The position numbers and the translations under genes are program-made. The notes under the pieces are model-generated. The model made no database searches, had not been told where the DNA came from, and saw only the letters and a list, made by a program, of their open reading frames with translations. 64,000 nt of DNA from Chrysaora quinquecirrha (taxonomy: Eukaryota > Cnidaria > Scyphozoa > Semaeostomeae > Pelagiidae), in NCBI GenBank assembly GCA_014526335.1, contig JACTAT010000032.1, positions 2,037,026-2,101,025 of the forward strand, written 5' to 3'. Below are positions 12,043 to 24,207 of the stretch, one piece after another (position 1 is the stretch's first letter; the number at the start of each line of letters is the position of its first letter).

Positions 12043-12680
12043 TTTTCATATTTGTCGGGAAAGAATTCCTCAACAAGAACAGTAAGCATAGCAGTCAAAG
12101 ACGTCCTGGAATACTTTTGCAAATACTGATACTTGAGAGACACCTTCTGGCGTTCTGTTCCATTGTTTGTATTGCAGTTTATCAGAAGCCTGCCTTGACA
12201 GTATGCATGCACCCATTTCTACAAAATAAACCAAGTGTAAGCTATAGCTTAATGTCAATTAAACAACGTAACAGCAATGAAAATAATATCTGGTATCTGA
12301 AAATTACCTGTTTGATGTTGAACCAGTGATTTTCCAGATAAGCAACTAGTTGACAACATTCCTGATTCTTCAATATCTTAGAGTCTTTCAAATTTTTCTC
12401 AGCTTGTTTTACCTCAAACTCAGTCGTTGCATGGGCTACTCTTCATAGCATCTGAAGAACTTCCATTCGTATTTTCGCACAGCCATTGGATGTTTTTTTT
12501 AGCCAACGATTCCAGGCTTGTTCGCGGTGAAAATCGCAGATGATAGTTGCACAGCCTGGAGGACAATATGTTATTATAAATGTAAAGGGCATCATTGAAG
12601 AATTTGTGCAGCTGTCATAATTCCCCAAAATAGGCTTTTCAGCTAAACCGATTTCATTTGGTTCAACAAATTACTGCTAT
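12043..12680 (-). pseudogene. MULE transposase, C-terminal DDE-end exons
   Basis: The first exon runs from about 12680 to 12308 and includes IICDFHREQAWNRWLKKTSN and ENHWFNIKQ. A clean 89-bp intron follows (donor GTAATTTT at 12307, acceptor TTTTGTAG at 12219). Exon 12218-12043 encodes KWVHAYCQGRLL and a TNNGTERQ block, the conserved C-terminal part of MULE transposases. The next donor, GTAAGAC, starts at 12042. A TGA at 12443-12445 interrupts the first exon. The two upstream catalytic Asp blocks are not visible between 12680 and 13541, so the catalytic core appears deleted or replaced. Surviving introns show it is not a processed copy. Confidence 0.72.
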
Positions 12681-13167
12681 ATGCAACCCAACAGACTCGA
12701 ACAAACCAAACCTTAAAAACTATTCTACATAAAAGTCTTTTTGGGGAAAACGGTGTTTTTTTATAGCAAGGAATCGAAAGGCAAGTACGCATGTGTCTTA
12801 TTTATGATACATAGTTATTGCAATTCCGTTGTTCTGCGACAATTTTCGTATAGCTTTGCAGTGATGAAGATGGTTGATTGAAGTGGAAATCTATGTTGAC
12901 ATTGTAGAAGTTCCTTAAGGACCAGAGTGTCATTGAAGGCCAAACAATTGATTGCAATCACGTGATCTTTTTCAATTAATCACAAGAATCAAAATAGCGA
13001 AGTCCGTCTTCCATGCTAAAAGTGATCCCTTTTCCTGTTTTTCATGTCACTCTTTTTATATGAATGAAACATATTTCAAGAAGCGAGTGATTTTCCCCTA
13101 TGCTATAGCATCTACGAATTTTATTTCTTGCACATCATCTTAACATAATACTTTTTTGTAACTAAAC

Positions 13168-13520
13168 CACAAACTTTTTTTTTATAAGAAACCTGGCTCG
13201 GGCCTAGTTCTAGAAGTTTCTTAATTTCTGGCCCAATTTTAGTTCTAAAAGTTTCTTGACAGTTTCTTAATTTAATATAGCAAGTAAATTATTAATACTA
13301 TTGTATTACAAAGAATTGGCCATGCTGGGTGCGAGAAATCACACGGAAATGCTTGAGAATTGATTACTACGTCCACAAATGTGAAATCAGTATGTTGGAA
13401 AACTGACACTAAAATTTCTTAAGTTTCTTAACTCCTTCCTCCTAGTTCTAAAAACTTCTTAACTTTTGGGGTGTTGAGTTCTATTTTTGTTATAAACCGG
13501 TTTCTTATATAAAAAACGTG
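13168..13520. mobile_element. MITE, TATAAGAAACC-type TIR family (copy 1)
   Basis: The left end TTTTTTTTATAAGAAACC and the right end GGTTTCTTATATAAAAAACG are inverted. The interior holds repeated AGTTTCTTAA/TTCTTAACTT blocks. It belongs to the same family as 45116-45518 and 51765-51934. It lies in the gap of the MULE-type gene and may be the insertion that separates its exons. Confidence 0.6.
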
Positions 13521-13547
13521 TATGAGCTAACTGAAACCGTAATCTAC

Positions 13548-14212
13548 CTGCTTTTCCTTTCTTTCAAGTTTTCTTTTTGCCTTTGCTTTTTTCTGGCGAT
13601 CGATTCCATGCTGACATTCGAGGTTTTTATGCCCAAGGATCATGAACGGCGTTCCATCAAACGAGTAGTGTTCATCTTGCCATAAAACCTTGTGATTTGC
13701 TTGATAGATATCTGTATAAGAACACTATTATCAGCCAATCTACTTTTTCATAATAATTTTAAGCAGTTTCTCTGTCTCCTATCTCCTGTGTCGGTCTAAA
13801 AGCTGTATATAGTGTATATGAATTTTCTCCCAAGCACCTATTTCATGTAGAAATTCAGTGAACTAGTGTGTAAAATATTTAAAAAAAAATAGCAACTCCC
13901 TAGCTCCCAAGGATCTGTTCCATCAAAAGAATAAGCCGTTTATTCAACGGGCAACTATCCATGAAAAAGCAATAGATATAGCTATAGATGCCGGAAAACA
14001 GGATTATGTGGGAAACTAGGTTGCCAAAAATAAACTACTAGGGTTCATCATGTATAAAATGTTTGAATGGGAAAGAATAACGAACGCATAAAAGGCACCT
14101 GTCTTGCCGATGTGTTTGTCTGAGCGATAGACTGTATGTTCTCTCTCGTAGCTATTTATGATATGCATTGCTTCTTCTGGTGTGTCCGTCAGGTAGATTT
14201 TGGTTCCATCAT
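13548..14212 (-). pseudogene. N-terminal exons of the MULE-type gene
   Basis: Two splice-bounded exons. Exon 14212-14099 (114 nt, acceptor ..TATAG, donor GTGCC) encodes DGTKIYLTDTPEEAMHIINS and a following HIGKT. Exon 13711-13548 (164 nt, acceptor TATACAG, donor GTAGATT) encodes VLWQDEHYSFDGTPFMILG and a basic tail. They join in phase 1 with no stop. Their order and strand match the MULE, SWIM and Ulp1 parts downstream, so I read them as the N-terminal domain of the same gene. The first exon with the start codon was not found. Confidence 0.62.
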
Positions 14213-14220
14213 CTATAATA

Positions 14221-14623
14221 AGTGAACAACATTACACGGTTTGGATAGGTGGTTTGCCCCAACGAATTATTTATTGAGGGAAGTTTCGTGCTCTCCATAA
14301 CTACTTTTTGGCCAATCATGCTTTAGCTAGTGCAGCCTTAAAACCTGTGCACTTGCGTTACATTTTGTGCCACACAATTTTTTGTAGCAACAAAAAATAC
14401 TTAACATCTGATATATGGATGTGTCATGATTTGAGGAATTGATAGAGAAAGTTCAAGGCAATGAACCTTGTTAAGTACCTGTAATTCAGCGGCACCAGCA
14501 AGTGTAGCTGCGACCTAAAACCAATTATTGGAAAGAGATACATTCAATGTATCTAAATTTGTTATGATGCTAAGTAAAAAAAGGTTTATTTAAGCTTATC
14601 GCATACATTAAGTGATCTGCCCT
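14221..14623. other. No gene recognised
   Basis: This may contain 5' exon or promoter sequence of the MULE-type gene. I could not support an exon. Confidence 0.4.
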
Positions 14624-14870
14624 TATCTAAGGTCAAAAGACAATCCCGGACAAAACTCAATGAGACTTCCATAAAGTTTAAGGAAATAATTTCCCCTCTC
14701 CCCCAATCCAATGTTGGGTTTTTTCATGTTTTACAGATTGTCATTTACTTTCATCTGTTTTTTTTGCGAAATAACATTGAATTGTGGCAGGAAGAAGAGC
14801 ATTTTTCTTGTTACTCTCAAAAGTTTTGTCCGGGATTAGAGCTAGTTATTTTCGACCTTTGGTCTTAAAT
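14624..14870. mobile_element. Short MITE with AATCCCGGACAAAACT ends
   Basis: AATCCCGGACAAAACT at 14642-14657 is perfectly inverted at 14822-14837. Weaker matching (GGTCAAAAG / CGACCTTTGGTC) extends the arms outward to about 14624 and 14870. It is non-coding. Confidence 0.7.
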
Positions 14871-15903
14871 ATGCTTTTGCCTGCTTTGTTCTTTCAGACC
14901 TTTCTTGATATTATAGAAATTGTTTCCTTCCAGTATGGTTTGAAGGTCTGTATGCTTTCTTGCAGCTCCCAAGGTTATTAGGGTCATTCCATATTAAATC
15001 ATCCAGCAAATTGCAAATTTGACACCACTGTATCTCAGATTTTAACTTTTTTGAAAAAATATAACCACCCTTATAAGAAATAAAAGCCCCAAAATTTCAA
15101 CTTCATATCTCTCACGGTTTTCTCTTAATCACACTCTCAAATATTGCTGACATAAGCAATTTTCACAACAAACACCTTTCAATTTTTTGCGTTGGACCTT
15201 GATAAAATTATCGATATCTTGGTAACCGTTTCACATATGTTAATGAAGATAGGTGACCACCCATTTCTGTGCCTGCTGATTCCAAAATATATCACGTTGG
15301 GCAAATGAAATCGAAAATTTTCATTTGCGAAAGTACCCCTTTTCAACCATAAAATCAGGGTTGTTGACCACTTGTGACATACAATGTCAATGTTCCATAT
15401 TAAAGAGTATAGCTTAAAGTAACTTTGAGGCAGAGTTTTAATTTTGGTAAATGAAAGGTGAGAAATTGATGGAGCATGAAACTTGCTTTTCAGCAAACTT
15501 TTATAAGCAATAAAACTAAACTGCTGCAAGTCATAAATTCTAATAACTTTTATATTTGATTTAATTTGAACCATATTTGTAATATATAAAATCAGTTAAC
15601 TGAGAAATGATAAAATTGGGCTTTATTTTTATCTACTGTTAGACTCGATATATATTTTTTGGTACAGTCAGTGAGCATATCTTTCATTCATTTTTGATTT
15701 CAATGAGCAATGAGTATATGATTGCTTACAGTAACCAAAGATGTGAGGTTATACAAAGAAATTTGAGGAAGAAACGATTAAGAAACAGCAAAAATAGATT
15801 TACAACAATTAAATTTTGGTCAATGGCATAAAAGGTACTTGCAAACCCATAGAACAACATATTTTATAAGAATTTCATGTTTTCAATTACTTGCATGTCA
15901 TAA
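14871..15903. other. No gene recognised
   Basis: About 1 kb with only chance frames. The phrase TTCCATATTAAA occurs twice (about 14990 and 15391), but I could not extend it to a repeat. Confidence 0.45.
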
Positions 15904-17010
15904 TAGACAGGGTTTTTTTCCGCAACAATCTAGCAAAGAAGGTAACCTAGGGTTTTTAAATCGAAATCTGCTCAAAAAAGGTCTGAGAACACAAATCCAA
16001 GATGGGCCCTCAAAAATTTTTGCCGGAAGTACCCTTAATTAACGCCTAATTATGCCTAAATACATCAATTAAAAAAGTTGCACTTTTTCAGATTTGATTA
16101 CTGCAATATGTAGATTTTGAAAATCTGAGTAAAATTGTCTTTGACTGTATTTCAATACAACCTACCAGTTTCGAGAAAAAGTCGTTTGGAATAATGATAA
16201 CGTCATTGTTCTAAGACTCAGTATGGGCTTTTGTCAACTCGCGTAACTTCACAAATAGGGGTCGAATCGTCAAAAAACCGCTTACAATGCGATACGTGTA
16301 TGTATGATAGCATAATAAGCATAATAAGCCCCACCGCAAGTCTGGAAAAACGAAGAAAGGGGGTTCACTGCATAAACAATAGGAATCCCATTATGAATAC
16401 TGTATAACAAATTTGACCTCTCGCCATTTCAAGCAGGTTTGATATTAAAACTTCAAATCTCGAACATGAGTAGTCCTTCAGAACGCCTTTTGGCTCATAG
16501 ATGACTGGGCATCGTTTTGGTACCATTATGACGTCATTTGCCCCTATGACGTCATCGGACCCTTTTATGATGTCACAACCACACCCAATAATCATCATTC
16601 TGCTGTCTTAGCGTACATTTATCGCATAATTAGTAGTTTTGTGACTATTGCAACCCAACCTATAAAGTTATACAAGCTGAAATATAGAATCCAGGTCTGT
16701 ACTGATCATAATGGTGATGACCTCATCATAATTTCAAACGAGTTTTTTCTCGAAATTGGTAGGTCGTATTGAAATACAGTCAAAGACAATTTTACTCAGC
16801 ATTTCAAGGTCTACATATTGCAGCAATCAGATTTGAAAAAAGTTCGAATTTTTTGATTGACTTCATTAATGCCTAATTAAGCCTACTTCCGGTGAAAATT
16901 GTTGAAGGCCCATCTTGGATTTGTGTTCTCCGACCTTTTTTTAGCAGATTTCATTGAAAAAACCCAAGGTTACCCTCTTTGCTAGATTGTTGTGGAAAAA
17001 ACCCTGTCTA
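15904..17010. mobile_element. 1.1-kb foldback element with about 300-bp inverted arms
   Basis: Arms 15904-16205 and 16705-17010 are near-complementary over roughly 300 bp. Their outer ends are TAGACAGGGTTTTTTTCC and GGAAAAAACCCTGTCTA. The arms share CCAAGATGGGCC, TACTGCAATATGTAGA and TTTCAATACRACCTACCA. The middle carries several TGACGTCA-type sites (about 16530-16555). The outer TA dinucleotides could be a TA target duplication. No ORF is recognised. Confidence 0.82.
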
Positions 17011-17451
17011 TAAGTAGTTTAAAAACTTAGACATACTTTCACACCCATATATATGTGCAGGGCAGTATAAAAATTGAAAAAAAATTTGTGAATCTAGGCT
17101 TTCATAAAGATGATTTTGATATAGAAGCTGATTGAACATTTTTGCTACAAGTCACGGAAAGTCACCATATGATGGAGTGGGTGAAAAGATCAGTAGCAAG
17201 GGCTAGTTTACAGAGACCACTTAACGACCAGATCTTAAATGTTGATGCTATGAAAGAATATTGCAATAGTTAACAGTCTCTGGCACAAGATCAAATCACT
17301 ATTTTGAGCCAATCCCAGCTACTCTTGCTTTACGATATAAAAGAACCAGAGTTGATTTGAATTTTTCAAAGTCATTCTATTTCCAGAATACAGGACCCGA
17401 GACCAATAAATCATTTGAGTTAATGCAGTATGTTGCATGTAAATACAAGCA

Positions 17452-17690
17452 GTGGAGATAAGTTCTGAATTTGAGGATGTTAAAATTCTTTTTATGCTCC
17501 CACATGGACCAACCAGAACTTTTATTGGCCAAATAGTGAGGCAGCTCGAAAAAGAGAGACATCTTGGGTGCCTTTTGATGACATATTATGCAGCATTGAC
17601 ACTCCAGCTGCTGTCAATGGAAGAATATACACCATTACAGATTCTGATTTTTGTAAAATTTGCCAGTCCCCTAAGATCTGAATTTTTTGT
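17452..17690 (+). pseudogene. Fragment of a transposon-associated ORF (unassigned)
   Basis: VKILFMLPHGPTRTF is followed, after a +1 frameshift near 17522, by SWVPFDDILCSIDTPAAVNG and GRIYTITDSD. The pattern (hydrophobic-MHPHGP, then a WVP..DIL..I..P block) resembles the end of ORFs found repeatedly in cnidarian genomes. I do not know its function. Confidence 0.35.
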
Positions 17691-17929
17691 GCCTAGAATT
17701 CAGTAATTTTGATACAGTGACATATTTATGAAACATTTTTTAACATGAAAACCTCTGGTAGTACCTGGATTTTGTCTTGCTTGACATCTCCAACGACAGT
17801 TGTACCAAGATCAGGTGCTTGCTTACAATAGTTCTTTGAACCTCAAGAACCTGCATGCAGAAAATGGCCTTGCCTTATCCCAACCCTGGTTTCACAATCA
17901 GTATAGTTTATTGGGCAGTATGCATAGTT

Positions 17930-18990
17930 GCTAACAACAGATTGGATCAAAATTAAAAATTTGTGGAGTGCTAAAGTAGCTTATACTATGTTGCGCACAG
18001 TTTGCACATTGACCAAAATAGGTCTTCTAAAAATGTGAAATTGTGAAGCAAGAATTCTGAATGCATTTTCAACGACTCTGTGAGCATGAGATATCCTTTG
18101 GTTGCAAAAAGTGCTTGATCAGTCAACTACATTATCGTCTTGTTTTTGCTTAATCATATATGTACTCAATGAAAAGGCATAATCTGCAACAAACACATAA
18201 GGGTATTCCGTATCAGGTATATGTACAAGGTTGTTGTTGATCGCATAACCAAGTAAACTGTTAGCCAAGACACAACCATCGCTTTGTCTCCCATTGTCTC
18301 CAACTCGTGGTTAGCATCACAAACAGCAAGCAAAACTATGCTGAGTCTTTTTGCAATTGAAATACTCTGAACCACTTCTCAGAGTTGCTTATAGAACTGC
18401 ATTCTTCCCATCTGTTGCACCTATGCAGTGGGGAAAATTCTATTTATTTTTAAAATCAGAAGCAATTTTGATCCAGGATTCCTGTGTTTGTGGCAGTGCT
18501 AAATATTTTGGGTAGTTAAGACATCTGGTATAATTTAACTTCTTTCCTTCATGATTCTTTCGACAACAGATGGGTTTATACCATAGCTCATTGCAATAGT
18601 TACGTGTGCATCTCATGTACAGATGTGCCTTAACGTAACACTTAGCCCCTCAGCTGGAGAAGCTACATTTCTTCTCAAGTTCTTTGAATATATGGGCAAC
18701 CCATGATAGAAGGAGCTCAAGCCTATTTGGGGACATACAAAAACTTTTGAAAAGGTACTCTGCATAGAAAGGTTGCATATCCTTTACCAGAAGATGATCC
18801 TTTAAATTTTCTTATTTTTCTTTCTTTGCTATCTACAGTGCATACGAAGTCTTAAAAAACAGACAAGATATTTGGAGTTGACATTAAACATAATTGATCA
18901 ATCCCAAAAAGTCAATTGCGAAAATGCATGGGTGATATGATCCACTGAATAGAATCTGCCAATTGTTTTGTTGCCTTTTTTGCATCCGAT
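17930..18990 (-). pseudogene. PIF/Harbinger nuclease (HARBI1-like), heavily broken
   Basis: On the minus strand, in order: FYAEYLFKSFCMSPNRLELL near 18750, FPHCIGATDGK near 18430 (first catalytic Asp region), VGDNGRQSDG near 18290, YPYVFVADYAFSLSTYM near 18190 (second Asp region) and AHRVVENAFRILASQFHIFR near 18060 (Glu region). This is the DDE_4/HARBI1 nuclease order. Many stops and frameshifts separate the blocks. The companion Myb-like gene was not found. Confidence 0.78.
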
Positions 18991-19570
18991 TCGTCATAAG
19001 TGAAAAAAAGATGTAAGGTAATCTGGCATGTATGCTCAATGGGTTATTAACATGGATAAAATCTTAAATTTTTCGTAATGAAGTTTATTATATTTGCCCT
19101 GTTTTTGAGGCTACACTACTTTCTTAAGAATACGGTCTATGAGAATATATAGGCTCAAAATCACTGAAATATAAGAATTATTTAAGAAAAATCCCAGACT
19201 CAAGCTTCATGAAGACAATTTTTTATTCTCTGCATTTTGTTACAAAGCATAGAAAGTGATTGTCACAATATTTGTTTTAAAACACACAGAGTTGAAGCTA
19301 ACAGCATAGACTACATTAATTTCATGAGGTGGGCAGATTTGAAGTCATATTTCTACTTTAAGATTTTTATGATAGAATGGAAAATGACAAAGGTTTGAGT
19401 TATTTCTTTTAAGAAACTTAATCTTAAGAATAATCAAAGCATGGCAAAAGCTAGAATATTGTGATAAAGTGTGTATATTTTTATCACAGGTGGATAACTA
19501 AGATATGGAAATGTCATAACAGAGATAATTTCTCATATTTCTACCATGGATAACATAGCGATAACTCATT

Positions 19571-19707
19571 ATCGCTATGTTATTTTTTCCTGCCCCAAAG
19601 CTTACATTTTCACAATGACCCTCAGATCACAAATGCTACCATATTTTTACAATACAACGACCCTCAAATTGTAATATAAGAAGTTAAAAATCTTTGATAA
19701 CTCCAAT
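19571..19707. repeat. Left copy of a 137-bp target-site duplication
   Basis: This stretch recurs at 20876-21012 with the same length and five mismatches by eye. The LINE at 19708-20875 lies exactly between the two copies. Confidence 0.85.
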
Positions 19708-20875
19708 CGTTAGATGTACTGTGGTATTGAAGGAGTAGCTCTTAGCTGGCTTGAATCTTATCTTCGACATCGCAAGTTCAAGGTCAATGTGGAATCAGAA
19801 TATTCTCCACTAAAGGATGTGATGTGCTCTGTTCCCCAAGGGTCATGTTTGAAGCTAGTTCTTTACTTAATCTATGCCAGTACGATAGCAAATATTATCC
19901 CTGAGACTGCATATCTATGGTTATGCTGATGATCATGCTTTAAGTACAACTTTCAAACCAGGTCAACAGGATGAATGTGAAGGCCACCAGAAACTACAGG
20001 GAATTTGTCTTGCTGTGAAAGACTTGATGGATAGCAATAGACTGAAAATAAATGCCTCTAAAACAGAATACATATACTTTGGTTCTTCTCATCAACTTAC
20101 AAAATGTGAGAATAAGAGTCTTGATGTTAACAGAGAGCAAGTTGAGAGGATTGCTGTAATAAGATACCTTGGAGCCTATATGGATGAAAAACTGAATATG
20201 CAAAAACATATAACAGAGATGTGTTGAAAAGCAATGTATGGACTGTACAGATTGAAACAGGTGAGGAAAGTTTTAACAGATGAAGCTGCAGAAACAATAG
20301 CTGTGGGTATAATAATGTCTCACCTAGACTATTCAAATGCAATCTTGATAGGCCTACCAAAACATGAAATCAGTAGGCTGGAAAGAGTACAGGTGTTAGC
20401 TGCCAGAGCTGTACTAGGAAAGAAAGCTAATGAAAGTGGCACAAGATGTCTTAAACAACTTCATTGGCTACCAATACATCTTAGAATTGAACACAAAGTT
20501 CTAACTCTAGTTTTAAGGCATTGAAAGGCGCAGCTCCTCAATACCTGAAAGATATGCTAAAGCTTAGTAGAAGTGTGAGACTACTAAGATCCAACAATAT
20601 GTACATGAAATTAGATATTCCCAAAGTAAAGAGAGAATCATTTGCAAACAGATCTTTCAGTGTAATGGGACCACGACTGTAGAATGACATTCCCAATGAA
20701 GTAAAATAATGCACTAATGTTGAAACATTTAAGAAAAAGTTAAAGACATTTCTTTTTAATAAAATTTAAATGAACATTGTAAGTTTTTAGGGACTTTTAG
20801 GACTGTGAAGCGCACTTGAAGATGTCATAACAAAACTGCGCTATATTAAGTGATTTTATTTGTATTTGTATTTGC
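19708..20875 (+). mobile_element. 5'-truncated LINE (CR1/L2-like) insertion
   Basis: RT pieces in order: LSWLESYLRHRKFKV, a CSVPQGS palm motif, YADDHALS (19921-19944, catalytic Y-x-D-D), RLKINASKTEYIYFG and VIRYLGAYMD. They continue with the C-terminal ARAVLGKKANES, LHWLPIHLRIEHK, SFSVMGPRL and FKKKLKTFLFNK. One frameshift separates the first piece from YADD; more frameshifts and stops occur at 20226, 20522 and about 20682. The 3' end is a TTTGTATTTGTATTTG tail immediately followed by the duplicated target. The first 3-4 kb of a full element are absent. Confidence 0.85.
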
Positions 20876-21012
20876 ATCGCTATGTTATTTTTTCCCGCCC
20901 CAAAGCTTACATTTTCACAATGACAATCAGATCACAAATGCTACCATATTTTTACAATACAACGACCCTCAAATGGTAATATAAGAAGTTAAAAATCTCT
21001 GATAACTCCAAT
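20876..21012. repeat. Right copy of the 137-bp target-site duplication
   Basis: Starts ATCGCTATGTTATTTTTTCC directly after the LINE tail and ends GATAACTCCAAT. It pairs with 19571-19707. Confidence 0.85.
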
Positions 21013-22950
21013 GGTATACTTTATATTTGATAACATTGCCTTGTCTTGTTTTGTTGAACAGACACAAATATTCTTTTGTTGTGCACCAAGGGCAAGATGT
21101 TGAAAAATCTATTCAAGTACTAGATGCTTCTTACCCTTCCAGTCAAACATGAATGTGTATACAAATTACAAAAAATCCTAACCCTTCAGTAGGCCCTCTC
21201 CCAAGCTTAGATAAACTCTATACATTAACTAAACTGCTCACAATTTCAACCTGGCAATGACAAGCAGTTCTGCCAGCACTATGTAAAGATGTAAATGCAA
21301 GTTCTTGTCATTTTTTCAGATCTTTCTCGTGTAATAAGCATGGTCATTTTACATAGCCATTGAACAGAATTTTCAAGAGGAAGAAGAAACAGAAGATGCA
21401 GAATAGATTTCTCCAATGCTGTTAAATTTAGTACTTCGTAGGCTTACAACCTGTGCAAAGATTTTTTTAATAAAAGGCTCAACTAGTTTTTTATTTTTTG
21501 TTCATTTTTGTGCTTAAAAATTCAAACACATATTCCTAGTACAGGTTAGAATAGGGGTGTCCGGGTCCCAGGCTGTGAAGGGGCTCGTGAGAAATTTAAT
21601 TCTCTAAAAATTGCCCTTCTAAAACCTCCTAAGGGCCTTGTATAGTTAGGTTACCCTGGTGCCTGCTCTGGCTCTCCGTGGCCCTGCATATCCCTACTTC
21701 ATCATGTCACTCCTTTATCAACGAAATTAATCATACTGATTATTTATGTTTTTTTTTCACACTTATTATCATACTTGTTATCATTTAAACTTATTACTAT
21801 TGTTTTTGATACTACAGTTGACATCGGCTATCTCGACTGCCTGCTATCTTGAACATTTACTATATCAAATGATTTTCTATTTCCCCTTGTTTTGCTATAA
21901 GGGTTTGTCTAGACAAGTCATCCGCTTTCTCCTGCTATCTCTAACCTTTTTCAATTTTCCATTGAGTAAATCAATGTTCCTTATCTGAAACTTAGCCAAA
22001 TTTAATACTGAACAGGATACAAAAAACATGCCAGGAAGGTATTTCGAAGTAGAGCATCAAATGAGGTTTGTCTACTGCACAGGAATATGGGGCTATGCAC
22101 ACAAGCACTGAAACTTTCTTGAAGCATCAGGCAACATTATTCTAAATTCTAAATTCCTCAGTTTCCTTTACTTTTGCAATGAAAATGTAACAGCAGATGC
22201 CAATTACAGTAATTTGCTTTGACAGTGCTGTTAATTATTGTGGAGCCAAACAATTTAAAGGGAAAAATCACTGGCTGCAAAAAGCTAGAGAAATTCTATC
22301 AAAACAAAATTGTTTACGTGAAATTTGTACCGCTTTGACAAAAATTTCAAAGTTAGGTTTTTCGAAATTCATTTTTATATATTTCATGGGTTATACACCC
22401 GTTTTCCATCCTGAGGTGCAAAAAAATGGGAAGGAAGGCAAGAAGAGCACTATTCATTGCTGTTTCAATCTCTTTTTGCTAAGTTTTTCATTTCATTTTT
22501 TGACGTTCATGACAACCTATCATCTCCAGGAATAGGGTAAATGTAATTTTTATGAAAATGCACAGATTCCTATTGCCTCTGAAGGCCCAAGATTCAAGAG
22601 TAGACGAGAGAGTTAGAGAAGCATTAATCTATGGTAGAAAACAAAGAAAACAAGTGACTTGTGAAAATCAAGGACCTACCAGAGGTCCTCAATTTTATTA
22701 GTTGGTACTTTTCATCCATTCTTGAGAACTCTCTTTCGAAAATCAACTAACATTGAGCATGCACAAGGCTCATTAATGTGTTAACTTGCTAAATCCCTAG
22801 AAGAATGTAACAAAGTTGCCTGTCTCCATTGGCCCTAAGGTACATATTTTAATCCTACTGTGTTAAATAACAAGATGTGTCAATAAATGTTTTCTTATTA
22901 TTATGTAAACATTAGTTTTGCAAAATGTCAATTAAACTTGTTGGGCCTTC
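21013..22950. other. No gene recognised
   Basis: Nearly 2 kb without a defensible gene. The frame 22197-22535 (+) is open for 112 codons but is compositionally like random AT-rich sequence. Confidence 0.45.
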
Positions 22951-22954
22951 TATT

Positions 22955-23330
22955 ATTAATTTGCATGCAGTTTGCATGCCATCACCATCACCCAGGTTAA
23001 CTGGCTGACCGACACAGCCCTTATTTGTCTGCTCTAAGGAAGTAAAAAATTGTTTGGGAAAATTTCCAATGGCGCAATTTTTGCAGATGCCTAAGGGTCT
23101 CTTTTAACACACAGACAGCACATTTATCTTTTATGCTGTCAGGTTCCATGGCAGTTTTGAGCTTTTCATCAAGCTCTGTCTTCCTGACTCTTCTAAACAT
23201 AATAACCTTTCACAAATGATCCAATTTCAATACAGTTTACCACAATAAGTGGAAGCTGCTCATAGATTTGCTGCTGACTACGATGCATTTAGACTTTGCT
23301 GTGTTATGACCATCTCTTATAATTAGTGTA
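22955..23330 (-). pseudogene. HIRAN-like/unknown cnidarian repeat-ORF fragment
   Basis: On the minus strand, LPLIVVNCIEIGSFVKGYYV is followed, after a frameshift, by FRRVRKTELDEKLKTAMEPD, DKCAVCVLK, KFSQTIFYFLRADK and, after another frameshift, QPVNLGDGDGMQTACKL. The order (entry strand, EPD/N..D..AV.V, then GK..YFL) recalls HIRAN-like domains in many cnidarian hypothetical proteins. The family call is uncertain; the reading frame evidence is good. Confidence 0.4.
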
Positions 23331-24198
23331 AAATATCTGACCCTACTCACTTTTTTCAGTACTACCTCTGTTCAGCTAAGAAAAGTAGCAATATTGAAAG
23401 TGAGCCATACATGTAATTGTGACTGTCATTTTGAAACTAATGACAACTGCAGTAAAATGTTCTGCAAGTAACAAAACTTTGAAATAAAAGTACGAGGCTC
23501 TGAAGCAAAGACACATCAAATAACAGTGTTGCAGAAAAGCACAACTTTCCAAAAATCACGCTGTCAACGTGGGTAAAAAATAAGCTACAAAATTTCCACC
23601 ACTTTTAATCTGGAAATCCGAAGCATAAGAAAGCTCATGGAGCAAATCAAATGAATGTGGATAAAGCAATGTTTCAACGATTTCTCTCTGTAAAAAGCAA
23701 ACAATATGCAAAGATAAAATGAAAAACTATACTCAGGAGGCTGGAATGCAAGATTTTCAAGCCTTTGTAAATGAATAGATTGATTTTCTGTCAGTTTCAA
23801 AACCATATCTGATGAAGCATAATCAGTATTGACAGAAATAGTAGCACAATTGGAAGAAACATGATTGTCAACTCTGCTCTCAAACTAGAAGTTGAAACAT
23901 ATTTAAAATGCTGACAAATTTGCTCCTTTTATAAATGTATGCCTGATAAGTGTCTTGCTCTGAAGTCTGAATAATGCATAGGAGAGAAACATAGCAAAAT
24001 TCCCTTAGTGGGAATTTCAGCAGAAAATGCCATTGGCAATAAGCTACCTATGTCTGTTATAGGTAGAGCTATAAACCCACAATATTTCCAAGGTGTGAAA
24101 AGCTTCCCATGCCTTTCCCAGATCCAAACAAAGTTGGAAATATTGAGACTTTTTTCAAGAATGGGTAAAAAAGCTTGAGAGGAAACTTGTGGCAGAGA
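23331..24198. other. No gene recognised
   Basis: Only short frames on both strands, with no repeat boundary seen. Confidence 0.4.
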
Positions 24199-24207
24199 AA
24201 AGGAAAG

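Noticed and set aside
15179..15574. 131-codon minus-strand frame
   Set aside because: No start context, domain or splice evidence; composition is like the AT-rich background.
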